From contig NZ_DASYTH010000043.1 of the NCBI RefSeq assembly GCF_036002505.1, positions 7,211-71,210 on the forward strand: DNA of 64,000 nt, given 5' to 3'. Under the pieces are notes generated by a model, which saw only the letters and a list, made by a program, of their open reading frames with translations, did no database searches and was not told the DNA's origin. This document shows positions 8,518 through 16,872 of the stretch, piece by piece. Source of the stretch: DASYTH01 sp036002505 (lineage in GTDB: Bacteria > Actinomycetota > Actinomycetes > Mycobacteriales > Pseudonocardiaceae). The number at the start of each line of letters is the position of its first letter. Position 1 is the first letter of the stretch. Both the position numbers and the translations under genes were made by a program.

Positions 8518-8580
8518 GGAGTGCGATGAATGCGTCTTTCCTCGCGTTGGAGGTGAGGAAAGACGCATTCAGCGCACTCC
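8518..8580 (-). terminator. long hairpin after aspS, with an alternative overlapping stem
   Basis: The stem pairs GGAGTGCG plus GAATGCGTCTTTCCTC with GAGGAAAGACGCATTC plus CGCACTCC, about 24 pairs with one 2x2 bulge and an 11-nt loop. It touches the aspS stop codon. A second stem (8503-8512 with 8523-8532, CATTCATCGC/GCGATGAATG) uses part of the same bases, so the two are mutually exclusive. No U-run follows. It resembles the hairpin at 54736 (both are built on GAATGC/GCATTC). Confidence 0.7.
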
Positions 8581-10355
8581 TAGCCGGCCTGGGGTTTGGC
8601 GTCGACGCCGGCTTCCTTGCGCTGCTCGGCGGTGATCGGCGCCGGCGCGCCGGTGAGCGGGTCGTAGCCGCCGCCGGACTTGGGGAACGCGATCACCTCG
8701 CGGATCGAGCTCTCCCCGGCCAGCAGCATGACCGTGCGGTCCCAGCCGATGGCGATGCCGCCGTGCGGGGGCGGGCCGTACTTGAACCCCTCCAGCAGGA
8801 AGCCGAACTTCTCCCGGGCCTCCTCGGGCTCGATGCCCATCACCCGGAACACCCGCTCCTGCACGTCGCCCCGGTGGATACGGATGGAGCCGCCGCCCAG
8901 CTCGACGCCGTTGAGCACGATGTCGTAGGCGTAGGCCAGCGCGTTGCCGGGGTCCTCCTCGAACCGGTCCAGCCACTCCGGGGTCGGCGAGGTGAACGCG
9001 TGGTGCACCGCGGTCCACGTTCCCTTGCCCACCGCGACGTCCCCGTGGCTGCGGGCCTCCTCGGCGGCCTCGAACAGCGGCGCGTCGACCACCCAGACGA
9101 ACGACCAGGCCGACTCGTCGATCAGCCCGCAACGCCGGCCGATCTCCAGCCGCGCGGCGCCGAGCAGCGCGCGGGCGTCGCTGCGCGCGCCGGCGGCGAA
9201 GAACACGCAGTCGCCGGGCTCCGCGCCGGCGGCCTTGGCCAGGCCCTCGCGCTCGGCCTCGGAGAGGTTCTTGGCCACCGGGCCGCCGAGCGAGCCGTCC
9301 TCGTTGACGAGCACGTAGGCCAGACCCTTGCCGCCGCGCTGCTTCGCCCAGTCCTGCCAGGCGTCGAGCTGCTTGCGCGGCTGGCTGGCGCCGCCGGGCA
9401 TGACGACGGAGCCGACGTAGGGCGCGTGGAACACCCGGAACGGGCTGTCGGCGAAGTACTCGGTCAGCTCGGTCAGCTCGGTGGACAGGCGCAGGTCGGG
9501 CTTGTCCGAGCCGTAGCGGGCCATCGCCTCGGTGTAGGTGATCCGCGGGAACGGTTGCGGGATCTCGTATCCGGCCAGCTCCCGCCAGAGAGCCACCAGG
9601 ATCCGCTCGCCGAGCGCGATCACGTCGTCCTGCTCGACGAAGCTCATCTCGATGTCGAGCTGGGTGAACTCGGGCTGGCGGTCGGCGCGGAAGTCCTCGT
9701 CCCGGTAGCAGCGGGCGATCTGGTAGTACCGCTCCAGCCCGCCGACCATGAGCAGCTGCTTGAACAGTTGGGGCGACTGGGGAAGCGCGTACCAGGAACC
9801 GGGCTTGAGCCGGGCCGGGACGACGAAGTCGCGGGCACCCTCGGGGGTGGACCGGGTCAGCGTGGGCGTCTCGATCTCCAGGAAGCCCTCGCCGTGCAGT
9901 AGCTGCCGGGCGATCCGGTTGGCCTCGCTGCGGATCCGCATCGCGCGGGCCGGCCCGGGCCGGCGCAGGTCGAGGTAGCGGTGCTTGAGCCGGATCTCCT
10001 CGCCGACGGTGAGGTGCTCGTCGGTCGGGAACGGCAGCGGCGCGGCCTCACTGAGCACCTCCAGCTCAGTGGCCAGCACCTCGATCTCACCGGTGGCCAG
10101 CTCGGGGTTCTCGTTGCCCTCGGGTCGCCGCGCCACCTCACCGACGACGCGCACGCAGAACTCGGCGCGGAGGTGGTGCGCCCGCTCGGCCATCTCTCCC
10201 TCGCGGAACACCACCTGCGCCACCCCGGAGGCGTCCCGGAGGTCGACGAAGATCACGCCGCCATGATCGCGCCGGTGCGCCACCCAGCCGCTCAGCGTGA
10301 CGGTCTGCCCGGCGTGGTCGGCCCGGAGTGTCCCGGCCTCATGGGTGCGGATCAA
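8580..10355 (-). CDS. aspS: aspartate--tRNA ligase
   Basis: A 591-aa class II synthetase. I place the start at TTG 10355 because GAGAGGG lies about 7 nt upstream and the protein then begins LIRTHEAGTLRA, as in relatives; a TTG at 10391 adds 12 residues. In order: an N-terminal OB-fold anticodon domain (VTLSGWVAHRRDHGGVIFVDLRD), motif 2 (RCYRDEDFRADRQPEFTQLD), the bacterial GAD insertion, and motif 3 (GIAIGWDRTVMLL). It charges tRNA-Asp in the cytoplasm. Same family as Rv2572c, in the same gene neighbourhood. Confidence 0.95.
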   Translation of the reverse strand: MIRTHEAGTLRADHAGQTVTLSGWVAHRRDHGGVIFVDLRDASGVAQVVFREGEMAERAHHLRAEFCVRVVGEVARRPEGNENPELATGEIEVLATELEVLSEAAPLPFPTDEHLTVGEEIRLKHRYLDLRRPGPARAMRIRSEANRIARQLLHGEGFLEIETPTLTRSTPEGARDFVVPARLKPGSWYALPQSPQLFKQLLMVGGLERYYQIARCYRDEDFRADRQPEFTQLDIEMSFVEQDDVIALGERILVALWRELAGYEIPQPFPRITYTEAMARYGSDKPDLRLSTELTELTEYFADSPFRVFHAPYVGSVVMPGGASQPRKQLDAWQDWAKQRGGKGLAYVLVNEDGSLGGPVAKNLSEAEREGLAKAAGAEPGDCVFFAAGARSDARALLGAARLEIGRRCGLIDESAWSFVWVVDAPLFEAAEEARSHGDVAVGKGTWTAVHHAFTSPTPEWLDRFEEDPGNALAYAYDIVLNGVELGGGSIRIHRGDVQERVFRVMGIEPEEAREKFGFLLEGFKYGPPPHGGIAIGWDRTVMLLAGESSIREVIAFPKSGGGYDPLTGAPAPITAEQRKEAGVDAKPQAG

Positions 10356-10450
10356 CGTCGGCCCTCTCAGCTGCGTGCGGACTTTCCGCAAGTAAGAGGC
10401 TAGCTAACCGGGTGTGACCGCCGTCCAGCAGGTTTCCCGCTTCCCCCGGT

Positions 10451-10534
10451 GTGTTTGCGCCTGGCGTCGCCGTGTTGGCCGCTGGCGTCGCTCTATTGTT
10501 TGCTGGCGTTGCCACGTTGGCACCTGACGCGCAC
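10451..10534 (-). repeat. 21-bp tandem repeat array, reverse orientation, four units
   Basis: Units start at 10451, 10472, 10493 and 10514, exactly 21 bp apart. Read on this strand the consensus is GCCAACAC followed by GGCGACGCCA and three variable bases. The last unit is degenerate. Confidence 0.8.
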
Positions 10535-10594
10535 GGCCACCGACGCCTCGTCAACGACCCGATCCAGCCGGCCCCACGCCACCCGCCGTGACAG

Positions 10595-10657
10595 GCCAAC
10601 ACACCGACGCGACGCGCCAACACACCATCGCACCAGGCCAACACACCGGCATGAGCC
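10595..10657 (+). repeat. 21-bp tandem repeat array, forward orientation, three units
   Basis: Units at 10595, 10616 and 10637 each begin GCCAACACACC. With the array at 10451 it makes a large imperfect inverted arrangement of repeat arrays. Confidence 0.8.
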
Positions 10658-10824
10658 GCCGGCGGGGTTGGTGGTGGCAGGCTGTGACCAGGCCGCGGCC
10701 CGGTGAGTGTTCGGTCACCGGACGTAGCTAACTGTTCACACGCAGATTTAACGGGATCGCTACCCACCGGCGACCGCACGCCGTATGGTCAGCCCAAGGC
10801 CTTAGGTAATCCAGGGGAGAACAC

Positions 10825-11820
10825 ATGGGTAGCGGCATCACCCGCGAACCAGTCCAACTCCACCAAGGCGGCAGCTTGCAGCGTGCAATTGTTGCCGAAC
10901 AACCGGAATCCCTGGTAGCGGACGCATTTCCCACGGCTTTGCGAGCGGCAATCCAGGCCAGCGGGTTGAGTTTGGACCGGATCCAGTACCGGCTGCGCTC
11001 CCGCGGCGTCTCGGTCAGCGTGACCGCCCTGAGCTACTGGCAGTCCGGCCGCCGAAGGCCGGAGCGCGCCGAGTCCCTGGCCGCGCTCGGGCACCTGGAG
11101 TCGGTGCTCGGGGTCGCGCCGGGCTCCCTGATGGCCCTGCTCGGCCCGCCCCGCCCGCGCGGCCGGGCCAACCGCGAGTCCAACCGGCTGCCCATCGAGG
11201 CGCTGTGGACCAAGTCCGAGCAGGTGTCGAACCTGCTCAAGCGGATCGACTTCACCACCGAGGCCGCGCTCACCCGGATCAGCCAGCAGGACGTCATGGA
11301 GCTGGCCGCCGACCAGGGTGAGAAGCGGATCAGCGTCCGGCAGGTGCTGCGCGCCGAGCGGGACGGGGCGGAGCGCACCCTCTGCGTCTACGACCTGGAG
11401 CGCCCCGGCCGGCCGTTCCCGGAGATCACCGCGTCGCAGGGCTGCCAGATCGGCCGGGTGGCCCACGACCACGCCGCCGGCATCGTGGCCGCCGAGATCC
11501 TGCTGGAGCAGCCGCTGCACCGCGGCGAGACGGTGATCCTGGACTACTCGCTCACCCACCCCGGCCCGCCGTACTCCCGGGGCGACGACAGCTACTGCCG
11601 CAAGTTCACCACGCCGGTCCGCGAGTTCGTGCTCGAGCTCCGGTTCGACCCGCGCATGCTGCCCCGCTACTGCGAGCAGTACACCGCCGATCCGGACAAC
11701 CAGATCACCAGCCGCCGCCGCGTCGAGGTCAACGCCGAAGGCCACGGCCATGCCGTCGCCCTCGACTTCGGCCCCGGCATCTTCTGCGTCCGCTGGGAAT
11801 GGGCTGAGCCGCCTCGCTGA
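10825..11820 (+). CDS. helix-turn-helix (XRE-like) regulatory protein
   Basis: A 331-aa protein from ATG 10825, with GGGGAGA 6-12 nt upstream. Residues about 36-95 look like an XRE-type helix-turn-helix (FPTALRAAIQASGLSLDRI, VSVTALSYWQSGRRRPERAES, then the helix LAALGHLESVLGVAPGSL). The remaining 230 residues have no motif I recognise; they are Arg/Glu-rich with a beta-rich C-terminal part. Proteins of this layout occur in Pseudonocardiaceae as orphan regulators. It is transcribed alone from a long upstream region. DNA binding is inferred from the fold only. Confidence 0.6.
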   Translation: MGSGITREPVQLHQGGSLQRAIVAEQPESLVADAFPTALRAAIQASGLSLDRIQYRLRSRGVSVSVTALSYWQSGRRRPERAESLAALGHLESVLGVAPGSLMALLGPPRPRGRANRESNRLPIEALWTKSEQVSNLLKRIDFTTEAALTRISQQDVMELAADQGEKRISVRQVLRAERDGAERTLCVYDLERPGRPFPEITASQGCQIGRVAHDHAAGIVAAEILLEQPLHRGETVILDYSLTHPGPPYSRGDDSYCRKFTTPVREFVLELRFDPRMLPRYCEQYTADPDNQITSRRRVEVNAEGHGHAVALDFGPGIFCVRWEWAEPPR

Positions 11821-11901
11821 GCCGCCTCTCCGGAATTTAACTGCTGTCGTTGCGTTCCTGGGAAACGCGGCGGTCATCGGGTTGGATGTGGCTGAGTTGC
11901 G

Positions 11902-12738
11902 TCACGGTCCCCTGAGGTGCGGTGGCGGGGTCATGGGGAAGGCGACGTCGCAGATCTCGTCGTCTGGGTTGGCGGTGTGGAAGTCGGCGAAGTAGACCTC
12001 CCGCGGGGCGCCGTCGAACGCGTGGCCGCGCGCGGTGATCCACCGGGCCACCGCGTCGTAGGCGGAGAGGATCTGCGGGTACTCGACCTGGGCCCGGGTC
12101 AGCCGGACGTACGCCTCGTGGTGCGCGGGCTCGGTCCGTACCGGCGCGCCCGGTGTGTCGGGGCTGACCGGGAGACAGCACTCGACCGGGCCGTCGCTGT
12201 CCTCGTTGACCTCGCCGTAGTAGACGACGAACGCGTCGCCGGAAACGCCGCCGTGGTGCTCGGCCAGCTCGACCAGCCGGGACATGGCCGCCTCGATCCA
12301 CGGCGAGAGCTGCGGCACCAGCACGTGCCGCCGCTCGGCCAGCACCACCTGCCCGGCCACGTCCCGCCGGTGCACCTGGTACATCCCGAACGGGTCCGCG
12401 CCGGACAGGGTCAGCCGCAGGTGCGCGGCCAGCTCGCGCTGCGAGGCCAGCCGGCGCTCGGTCGCCTCCCAGTACCGGGCGACCAGCTCGGCCGCCTCGG
12501 CGCGCGGTGCCGCCACCACGGCGCCGACCTGGGCCAGCGGCATGTCCAGCCGGCGGAGCATGGCGACCAGGCGCGCGGTCTCCAGCTGGCTCTCCCGGTA
12601 CCAGCGGTAGCCGGAGTGCTCGTCGACCTCGGCCGGGGTGAGCACGCCGAGCCGGTCGTAGAGCCGCAGCGCCTTCTGCGACAGCCTGGACCGGCGTCCG
12701 AACACGCCGATGGAGAGCCGTCCATCATCATCGCTCAC
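11902..12738 (-). CDS. MerR-family regulator with effector-binding domain
   Basis: A 278-aa protein from GTG 12738, 11 bp inside the end of the amidase gene, so translation is probably coupled. The winged helix at residues 6-75 (LSIGVFGRRSRLSQKALRLYD, GYRWYRESQLETARLV) is MerR type. Residues about 80-115 form the dimer helix (a long Ala/Glu/Arg helix). The C-terminal 150 residues resemble the GyrI-like/BmrR effector domain that binds small hydrophobic or cationic ligands. It may regulate the amidase, whose message it shares; no MerR-type operator is obvious. Confidence 0.8.
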   Translation of the reverse strand: MSDDDGRLSIGVFGRRSRLSQKALRLYDRLGVLTPAEVDEHSGYRWYRESQLETARLVAMLRRLDMPLAQVGAVVAAPRAEAAELVARYWEATERRLASQRELAAHLRLTLSGADPFGMYQVHRRDVAGQVVLAERRHVLVPQLSPWIEAAMSRLVELAEHHGGVSGDAFVVYYGEVNEDSDGPVECCLPVSPDTPGAPVRTEPAHHEAYVRLTRAQVEYPQILSAYDAVARWITARGHAFDGAPREVYFADFHTANPDDEICDVAFPMTPPPHLRGP

Positions 12739-14077
12739 CGCCCAGAGCGTAGTTCGGGGGCTCACGGAAGCCCGGCAGAACGTCGCCGCGTTCCAACGCG
12801 TCCGCGATGTCCAGCAGCGTGAGCTCCGCCCAGCGCGGCCCGACGAGCTGCACACCGACCGGGAGCCCGTCCGCGTCGAACCCGGCCGGTGCGACCAGGC
12901 CGGGCTGCCCGGTCAGGTTGGCGAACGCGAGCATCTGGCCTTCGGGGTCGTAACCCGTTGCCTCATGGGCGAAAGCCGTCGACAGCGCGGGCGGCAGGAG
13001 CAGCGCGTCGAACCCGTCGAAGAACGCCTCCCAGGCGGCGGTGAACCGGTCGCGTTCGGCCAGCGCGGTCAGGTACCAGCCCAGGGTGCGGCGCTCGGCG
13101 GGGAGCTCCGAGGCGGGGTCGAAGATTCCGGTGATCGTGAACAGCAGCGCGCCGAACAGCTCGTTCATCGCGGACCAGTCGATGCCGGGTAGCCGCTCCT
13201 CGACCTGCGCACCGGCGTCGGACGCGGCCGCGGCGATGCGCTCCACCTGGTCCCGCAAGGGTTTCCGGACATCCATGCCAGGCAGCGCGGGCGCCACCGC
13301 CAGGCGCAGGCCGGCCAGCTCGCGCCGCCGCCGGGTGCCGAGCGGGACCGGTGGGATGTCGCCGTCCACCCCGTCCGGGCCGGCGATGATCGACAGTGCC
13401 AGCTCGAGGTCGTCCAGGTCGCGGGCCATCGGTCCGATCGTCCCCATGATCCGCACCGGGCGCGGCCCGTCGAACGGTGGCGTCAGGCAGCCGTGCAGGG
13501 AGACGCGGTGCTCGGTGGTCTTCAGGCCGTACACCCCGCAGAAGTGGGCCGGCAGCCGGATGGAGCCGGCCAGGTCCGAGCCGATCTCCAGCGGGGTCAG
13601 CCCGGCCGCGAGCGCCGCCGCCGCTCCCCCGCTCGACCCGCCCGGCGTGCGCGTGGTGTCCCACGGGTTCGAGGTCCGCCCGAAGATCGGGTTCTCGGAC
13701 TTGTAGTCCATCCACCACGGCGGCACGTTCGTGTGCCCCATGATGATGGCGCCGGCCGCCCGCAGCCGCGCCGCCACCGTGCCGTCCCGCTCCGGCACCC
13801 GGTCCAGCACCGGCGTCCCCGCCGTGGTCCGCATCCCGGCCACGTCGTGCCCGTCCTTGAGCGTCATCGGCACCCCGTGCAGCGGACCGAGGACCTCCTT
13901 GCGCCGCACCGCCTCGTCCGCCGCCGCGGCCTGCTCGCGGGCACGGTCGGCGTCGAGGGAGACGACGGCGTTCAGCCCCGGGTCGTACTTCGCGATGCGC
14001 TCCAGGTGCGCCTCGAGCACCTCCACGGCGGTCAGCTCGCCCTGCCGGATCCGTCCGGCCAGTTCACCTGCGGTCAT
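12728..14077 (-). CDS. amidase, amidase-signature family
   Basis: A 449-aa enzyme that hydrolyses C-N bonds of amides in the cytoplasm. The Ser-cisSer-Lys triad is complete: Lys74 in MTLKDG, Ser148 in TPGGSSGGA and Ser172 in SDLAGSIRLPA (the 24-residue spacing between the serines is that of the family). It lacks a signal peptide. It is not accompanied by gatC or gatB, so it is not the tRNA amidotransferase subunit. The merR gene overlaps its 3' end. The substrate is unknown; it could be an aryl or alkyl amide. Confidence 0.85.
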   Translation of the reverse strand: MTAGELAGRIRQGELTAVEVLEAHLERIAKYDPGLNAVVSLDADRAREQAAAADEAVRRKEVLGPLHGVPMTLKDGHDVAGMRTTAGTPVLDRVPERDGTVAARLRAAGAIIMGHTNVPPWWMDYKSENPIFGRTSNPWDTTRTPGGSSGGAAAALAAGLTPLEIGSDLAGSIRLPAHFCGVYGLKTTEHRVSLHGCLTPPFDGPRPVRIMGTIGPMARDLDDLELALSIIAGPDGVDGDIPPVPLGTRRRRELAGLRLAVAPALPGMDVRKPLRDQVERIAAAASDAGAQVEERLPGIDWSAMNELFGALLFTITGIFDPASELPAERRTLGWYLTALAERDRFTAAWEAFFDGFDALLLPPALSTAFAHEATGYDPEGQMLAFANLTGQPGLVAPAGFDADGLPVGVQLVGPRWAELTLLDIADALERGDVLPGFREPPNYALGGER

Positions 14078-14132
14078 GCCGGCGAGTCTTGCCCCTGCCC
14101 CAGGGGCAAGGGCAAGACGGTGCCGTTCCCGG

Positions 14133-14498
14133 TCAGGGCGCGGGCGAGGAGGCCATGGCCTTGCGCAGGTCCTCGGCGTCGTAGATCAGCTCGCCGCGGA
14201 CGATCGTGCCGTCCCGGATCTCCAGCACCTCCGCGGCGGTGAGCACGCCGGGCAGCATGGCCATCTCCCAGTCGATCACCGAGCAGACCAGGTCGCCGTC
14301 GGTGAACTGGTGCCGGACGGTGAAGTTGCGCACCGCGGCGCCGGCCTGGCTGGCCATCGCGCGGTAGCCCGCCGCGGAGTCGAAGCTGGCCACCGGGCCG
14401 GTGAAGGTGAAGTCCTCGGCGAGCGGGACGCCGGTCATGTCGCCGGACCGGTTCCGCCAGGCGTCGTAGTAGAGGTTGGCCGTGGTTCGGGGATCCAT
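14133..14498 (-). CDS. SnoaL-like (NTF2-fold) protein
   Basis: A 121-aa protein from ATG 14498 with AGGAGAA 6 nt upstream. It has the cone-fold features of SnoaL-like polyketide cyclase/isomerase relatives: an N-terminal helix pair (TTANLYYDAWRNRSGD), then DFTFTGPVASFDSAAGYRAM and a beta sheet (FTVRHQFTDGDLVCSVIDW, VLEIRDGTIVRGELIYD). It faces an ECF sigma gene whose own C-terminus is also a SnoaL domain, which suggests the two act in one circuit. The substrate or ligand is unknown. Confidence 0.75.
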   Translation of the reverse strand: MDPRTTANLYYDAWRNRSGDMTGVPLAEDFTFTGPVASFDSAAGYRAMASQAGAAVRNFTVRHQFTDGDLVCSVIDWEMAMLPGVLTAAEVLEIRDGTIVRGELIYDAEDLRKAMASSPAP

Positions 14499-14597
14499 CG
14501 TGGTTCTCCTCGGGTTCGGGCCGCGGGGTGCGGCCGTTCGCCCCGTCTGATCCGGGACGCGGCGAGAACTCATCGGCGCGCGCGTAGATTGCTGCCC

Positions 14598-15548
14598 ATG
14601 ATCGAGCCGGCGCTGCTGGTGGCCGCGCGGTCGGGCGACGGCGACGCGTTCCGCGAGCTCGTGGCGCCGCACCTGCCGGCCCTGCACCTGCACTGTTACC
14701 GGATGCTCGGCTCGTACCACGACGCCGAGGAGGCCATGCAGGAGGTGCTGCTGCGGGCCTGGCGGCACCTCGACGGGTTCGAGGCCCGGGCGCCGCTGCG
14801 GCACTGGCTGTACCGGATCGCCACCACCACCTCGCTCAAGATCATTGACGCGCGGGCGAGGCGGCCCGGCACCGTCGCGGAGATCAACTACCTGGAGCCG
14901 TACCCGGACCGGTTGCTCGACGCGCTGCCCGCCGGCGCCGACCCGGCCGCCGTGGCCGAGCGCCGCGAGTCGGTGTCGCTCGCCTTCGTCGCCGCGCTGC
15001 AGCTGCTGCCCGCCACCCAGCGGGCCGCCGTGATCCTGCGCGACGTGCTGGCCTGGCGGGCCGGGGAAGTGGCCGCGCTGCTGGAAACCAGCGTGGCCGC
15101 GGTGAACAGCGCGCTGCAGCGGGCCAGGGTGACGCTGCGCGCGGCGCTGCCCGAGGGTGCCCGGCGCCCGCTCGACGCCGAGGACCGCCGGGTGCTCGCC
15201 CGGTTCGTGGACGCCTGGCACCGCCGCGACGTCTCCGGCCTGGCCATGCTGCTCCGAGACGACGTGGAGCTGCGCATGCCGCCCGTGGAGCTGGCGTTCC
15301 ACGGCCGCGACGCGGTGCTGGGGTTCTTCACCACCGTGCCGGCGGGTGGCGCGTTCGAACAGATGCGCCTGGTGATCACCGCGGCGAACGGACAGCCGGC
15401 CGTGGCCGCCTTCGACGCCGGCCCCGATGGGCCGCAGCCCTACGGCGTCATGGTCTTCGAGCTGATCGATGGCGCGATCGCCACCATCACCGGCTTTCCG
15501 ACGGTGGCGGACCCGTTGCTGGATCAGGCCTTCGCCCTGCGACCCTGA
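14598..15548 (+). CDS. ECF sigma factor with C-terminal SnoaL-like domain
   Basis: A 316-aa protein from ATG 14598. Region 2 (about residues 8-75: GDAFRELVAPHLPALHLHCYR, DAEEAMQEVLLRAWRHLDGF) and region 4 (about 125-180: LQLLPATQRAAVILRDVL, TSVAAVNSALQRARVTLR) are standard sigma-70 ECF. Residues about 190-316 are a SnoaL-like fold, as in SigJ/SigG-type ECF groups (ECF41/ECF56), where this domain replaces an anti-sigma factor and controls activity. No anti-sigma gene is adjacent, consistent with that. The likely target is the divergent SnoaL gene. Confidence 0.85.
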   Translation: MIEPALLVAARSGDGDAFRELVAPHLPALHLHCYRMLGSYHDAEEAMQEVLLRAWRHLDGFEARAPLRHWLYRIATTTSLKIIDARARRPGTVAEINYLEPYPDRLLDALPAGADPAAVAERRESVSLAFVAALQLLPATQRAAVILRDVLAWRAGEVAALLETSVAAVNSALQRARVTLRAALPEGARRPLDAEDRRVLARFVDAWHRRDVSGLAMLLRDDVELRMPPVELAFHGRDAVLGFFTTVPAGGAFEQMRLVITAANGQPAVAAFDAGPDGPQPYGVMVFELIDGAIATITGFPTVADPLLDQAFALRP

Positions 15549-15550
15549 CG

Positions 15551-16684
15551 TCAGGCGACGGTGCGCCACCAGGTGTCGGGTTCGGGGAGGGCGTCGACGT
15601 CGAGGAGTTGGCCGGGGCGCGGCACGGCCACCCGGACGCCGCGGTCGGCGGCGTCGGCGAGGACCCGCTCGACCGGCTCGGACCAGGAGTGCAGGGCGAG
15701 GTTGAAGGTGGCCCAGTGCACCGGGACGAGCAGGCCGCCGCGGACGGCGAGGTGTGTGGCGATGCCTTCCTCGGGGGTCATGTGGATGTCCGGCCAGTAC
15801 GGCGAGTAGGCGCCGACCTGAACGAGGGTGAGGTCGAAGGGGCCGTGCTCGGCGCCGATCCTGGCGTAGCCGTCGAAGAATCCGGAGTCGCCGGTGTAGA
15901 ACACGCGGCGGTTCGGGCCGGCCACCACCCAGGACGCCCAGAGCGTGCTGTTCTCGGCGGGCCGGCGGCGGCCGGAGAAGTGCCGCGCCGCGGTGGCGAT
16001 CAGCTCCAGCCCGGCGACGGTGGCCCGCTCCTCCCAGTCCAGCTCGACGATCCGCCCGGCCGGGACGCCCCAGCGCTCCAGGTGCGCGCCCACACCCAGG
16101 GGCAGCACGAATGGCGAGCTCGGCTGGCTCGCCGCGAGCCGCCGGATCGTGCGCATGTCGAGGTGGTCGTAGTGGTCATGGGAGATCACGATCGCGTCCA
16201 GCGGTGGGAGGTCCTCCAGCGCCAGCGGTACCGGATGCAGCCGGCGCGGACCGACCGCCTGCGACGGGGACACCCGCTCGCTCCACACCGGGTCGAACAG
16301 CACCCGCCGGCCCTCGATCTCGACCAGCGCGGTGGCGTGCCCGAGCCAGGTGACCCGCAGCCCGTCCGCCGGCGGCGCGGCGAGCTCGGAGGCGTCCGGC
16401 GCCATCAGCGGGACCGGCCCGCGTGGCCGCCGAATCTCCTTGCCCCGCACCATCTCCCGCAGAATGCCCGGCCCGCTCGACGCCGCCGCGATCCCCGCCG
16501 GCACCTCGTTGTGGAACGCGCCGTCCCGGAACCGCGGCGACGCGAGCATCCGGTCGAGCCGGGCGCCGGCCGGGCGCGCCCCGAGCGCGGCCGGGACGTC
16601 CCACGCGGCCCGGGCGAGCGCGGTCGCGGCACCGACCGGCACGAGCAAGGCGGAGCGCCGAACCACAGCGGGCAACCGGTACAC
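15551..16684 (-). CDS. MBL-fold hydrolase, NAPE-PLD/UlaG-like
   Basis: A 377-aa protein from GTG 16684, with GGGAAAGGA upstream; an in-frame ATG at 16732 would add 16 residues. A hydrophobic N-terminal segment (RSALLVPVGAATALARAAW) may anchor it to the membrane. The metallo-beta-lactamase motifs are VISHDHYDHLD, AARHFSG, YTGDSGFFDGY and VHWATF. The layout matches bacterial relatives of N-acylphosphatidylethanolamine phospholipase D, so a lipid phosphodiester is a possible substrate. It is downstream of the radical SAM gene on the same strand, separated by a 21-bp repeat array. Confidence 0.8.
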   Translation of the reverse strand: MYRLPAVVRRSALLVPVGAATALARAAWDVPAALGARPAGARLDRMLASPRFRDGAFHNEVPAGIAAASSGPGILREMVRGKEIRRPRGPVPLMAPDASELAAPPADGLRVTWLGHATALVEIEGRRVLFDPVWSERVSPSQAVGPRRLHPVPLALEDLPPLDAIVISHDHYDHLDMRTIRRLAASQPSSPFVLPLGVGAHLERWGVPAGRIVELDWEERATVAGLELIATAARHFSGRRRPAENSTLWASWVVAGPNRRVFYTGDSGFFDGYARIGAEHGPFDLTLVQVGAYSPYWPDIHMTPEEGIATHLAVRGGLLVPVHWATFNLALHSWSEPVERVLADAADRGVRVAVPRPGQLLDVDALPEPDTWWRTVA

Positions 16685-16817
16685 GAGCGGTGTCCTTTCC
16701 CTCAGCAACCCCTCTACCTGCGTACACCCCATGGTGCCTTGATCACGCTGAGGGAAACCTGAGAGCCCGCCCCGCTTACCCGAGACCCCGATCACACCCA
16801 CCCCAACCCCGTGACCG

Positions 16818-16872
16818 GCCAACTCAGCGACGCCACGCGCCAACATGGCTACGTCACGCGCCAACATGCGGG
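16818..16872 (+). repeat. 21-bp tandem repeat array, about 2.6 units
   Basis: Units begin at 16818, 16839 and 16860 with GCCAAC; the third runs into the stop codon of the radical SAM gene. Same family as the arrays at 10451, 10595 and 21477. Confidence 0.75.

Larger units (their letters stand above)
10392..10824. other. long divergent intergenic region holding two 21-bp repeat arrays
   Basis: About 470 bp separate aspS and the HTH gene. No coding region is convincing here. It holds two arrays of the 21-bp repeat family in opposite orientations (10451-10534 and 10595-10657), then an AT-richer stretch near 10730-10760 that is a plausible promoter region for the downstream gene. Confidence 0.6.

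Noticed and set aside
6336..9902. A 1,188-codon open frame on the + strand
   Set aside because: It is antisense to the APH kinase, DUF389 and aspS genes, has no domain pattern and is rich in Arg, Gly and Gln as expected of a shadow frame.
12728..14077. GatA subunit of the tRNA amidotransferase
   Set aside because: It has the amidase triad but lies with merR and without gatB or gatC, and its flanks fit general amidases better.
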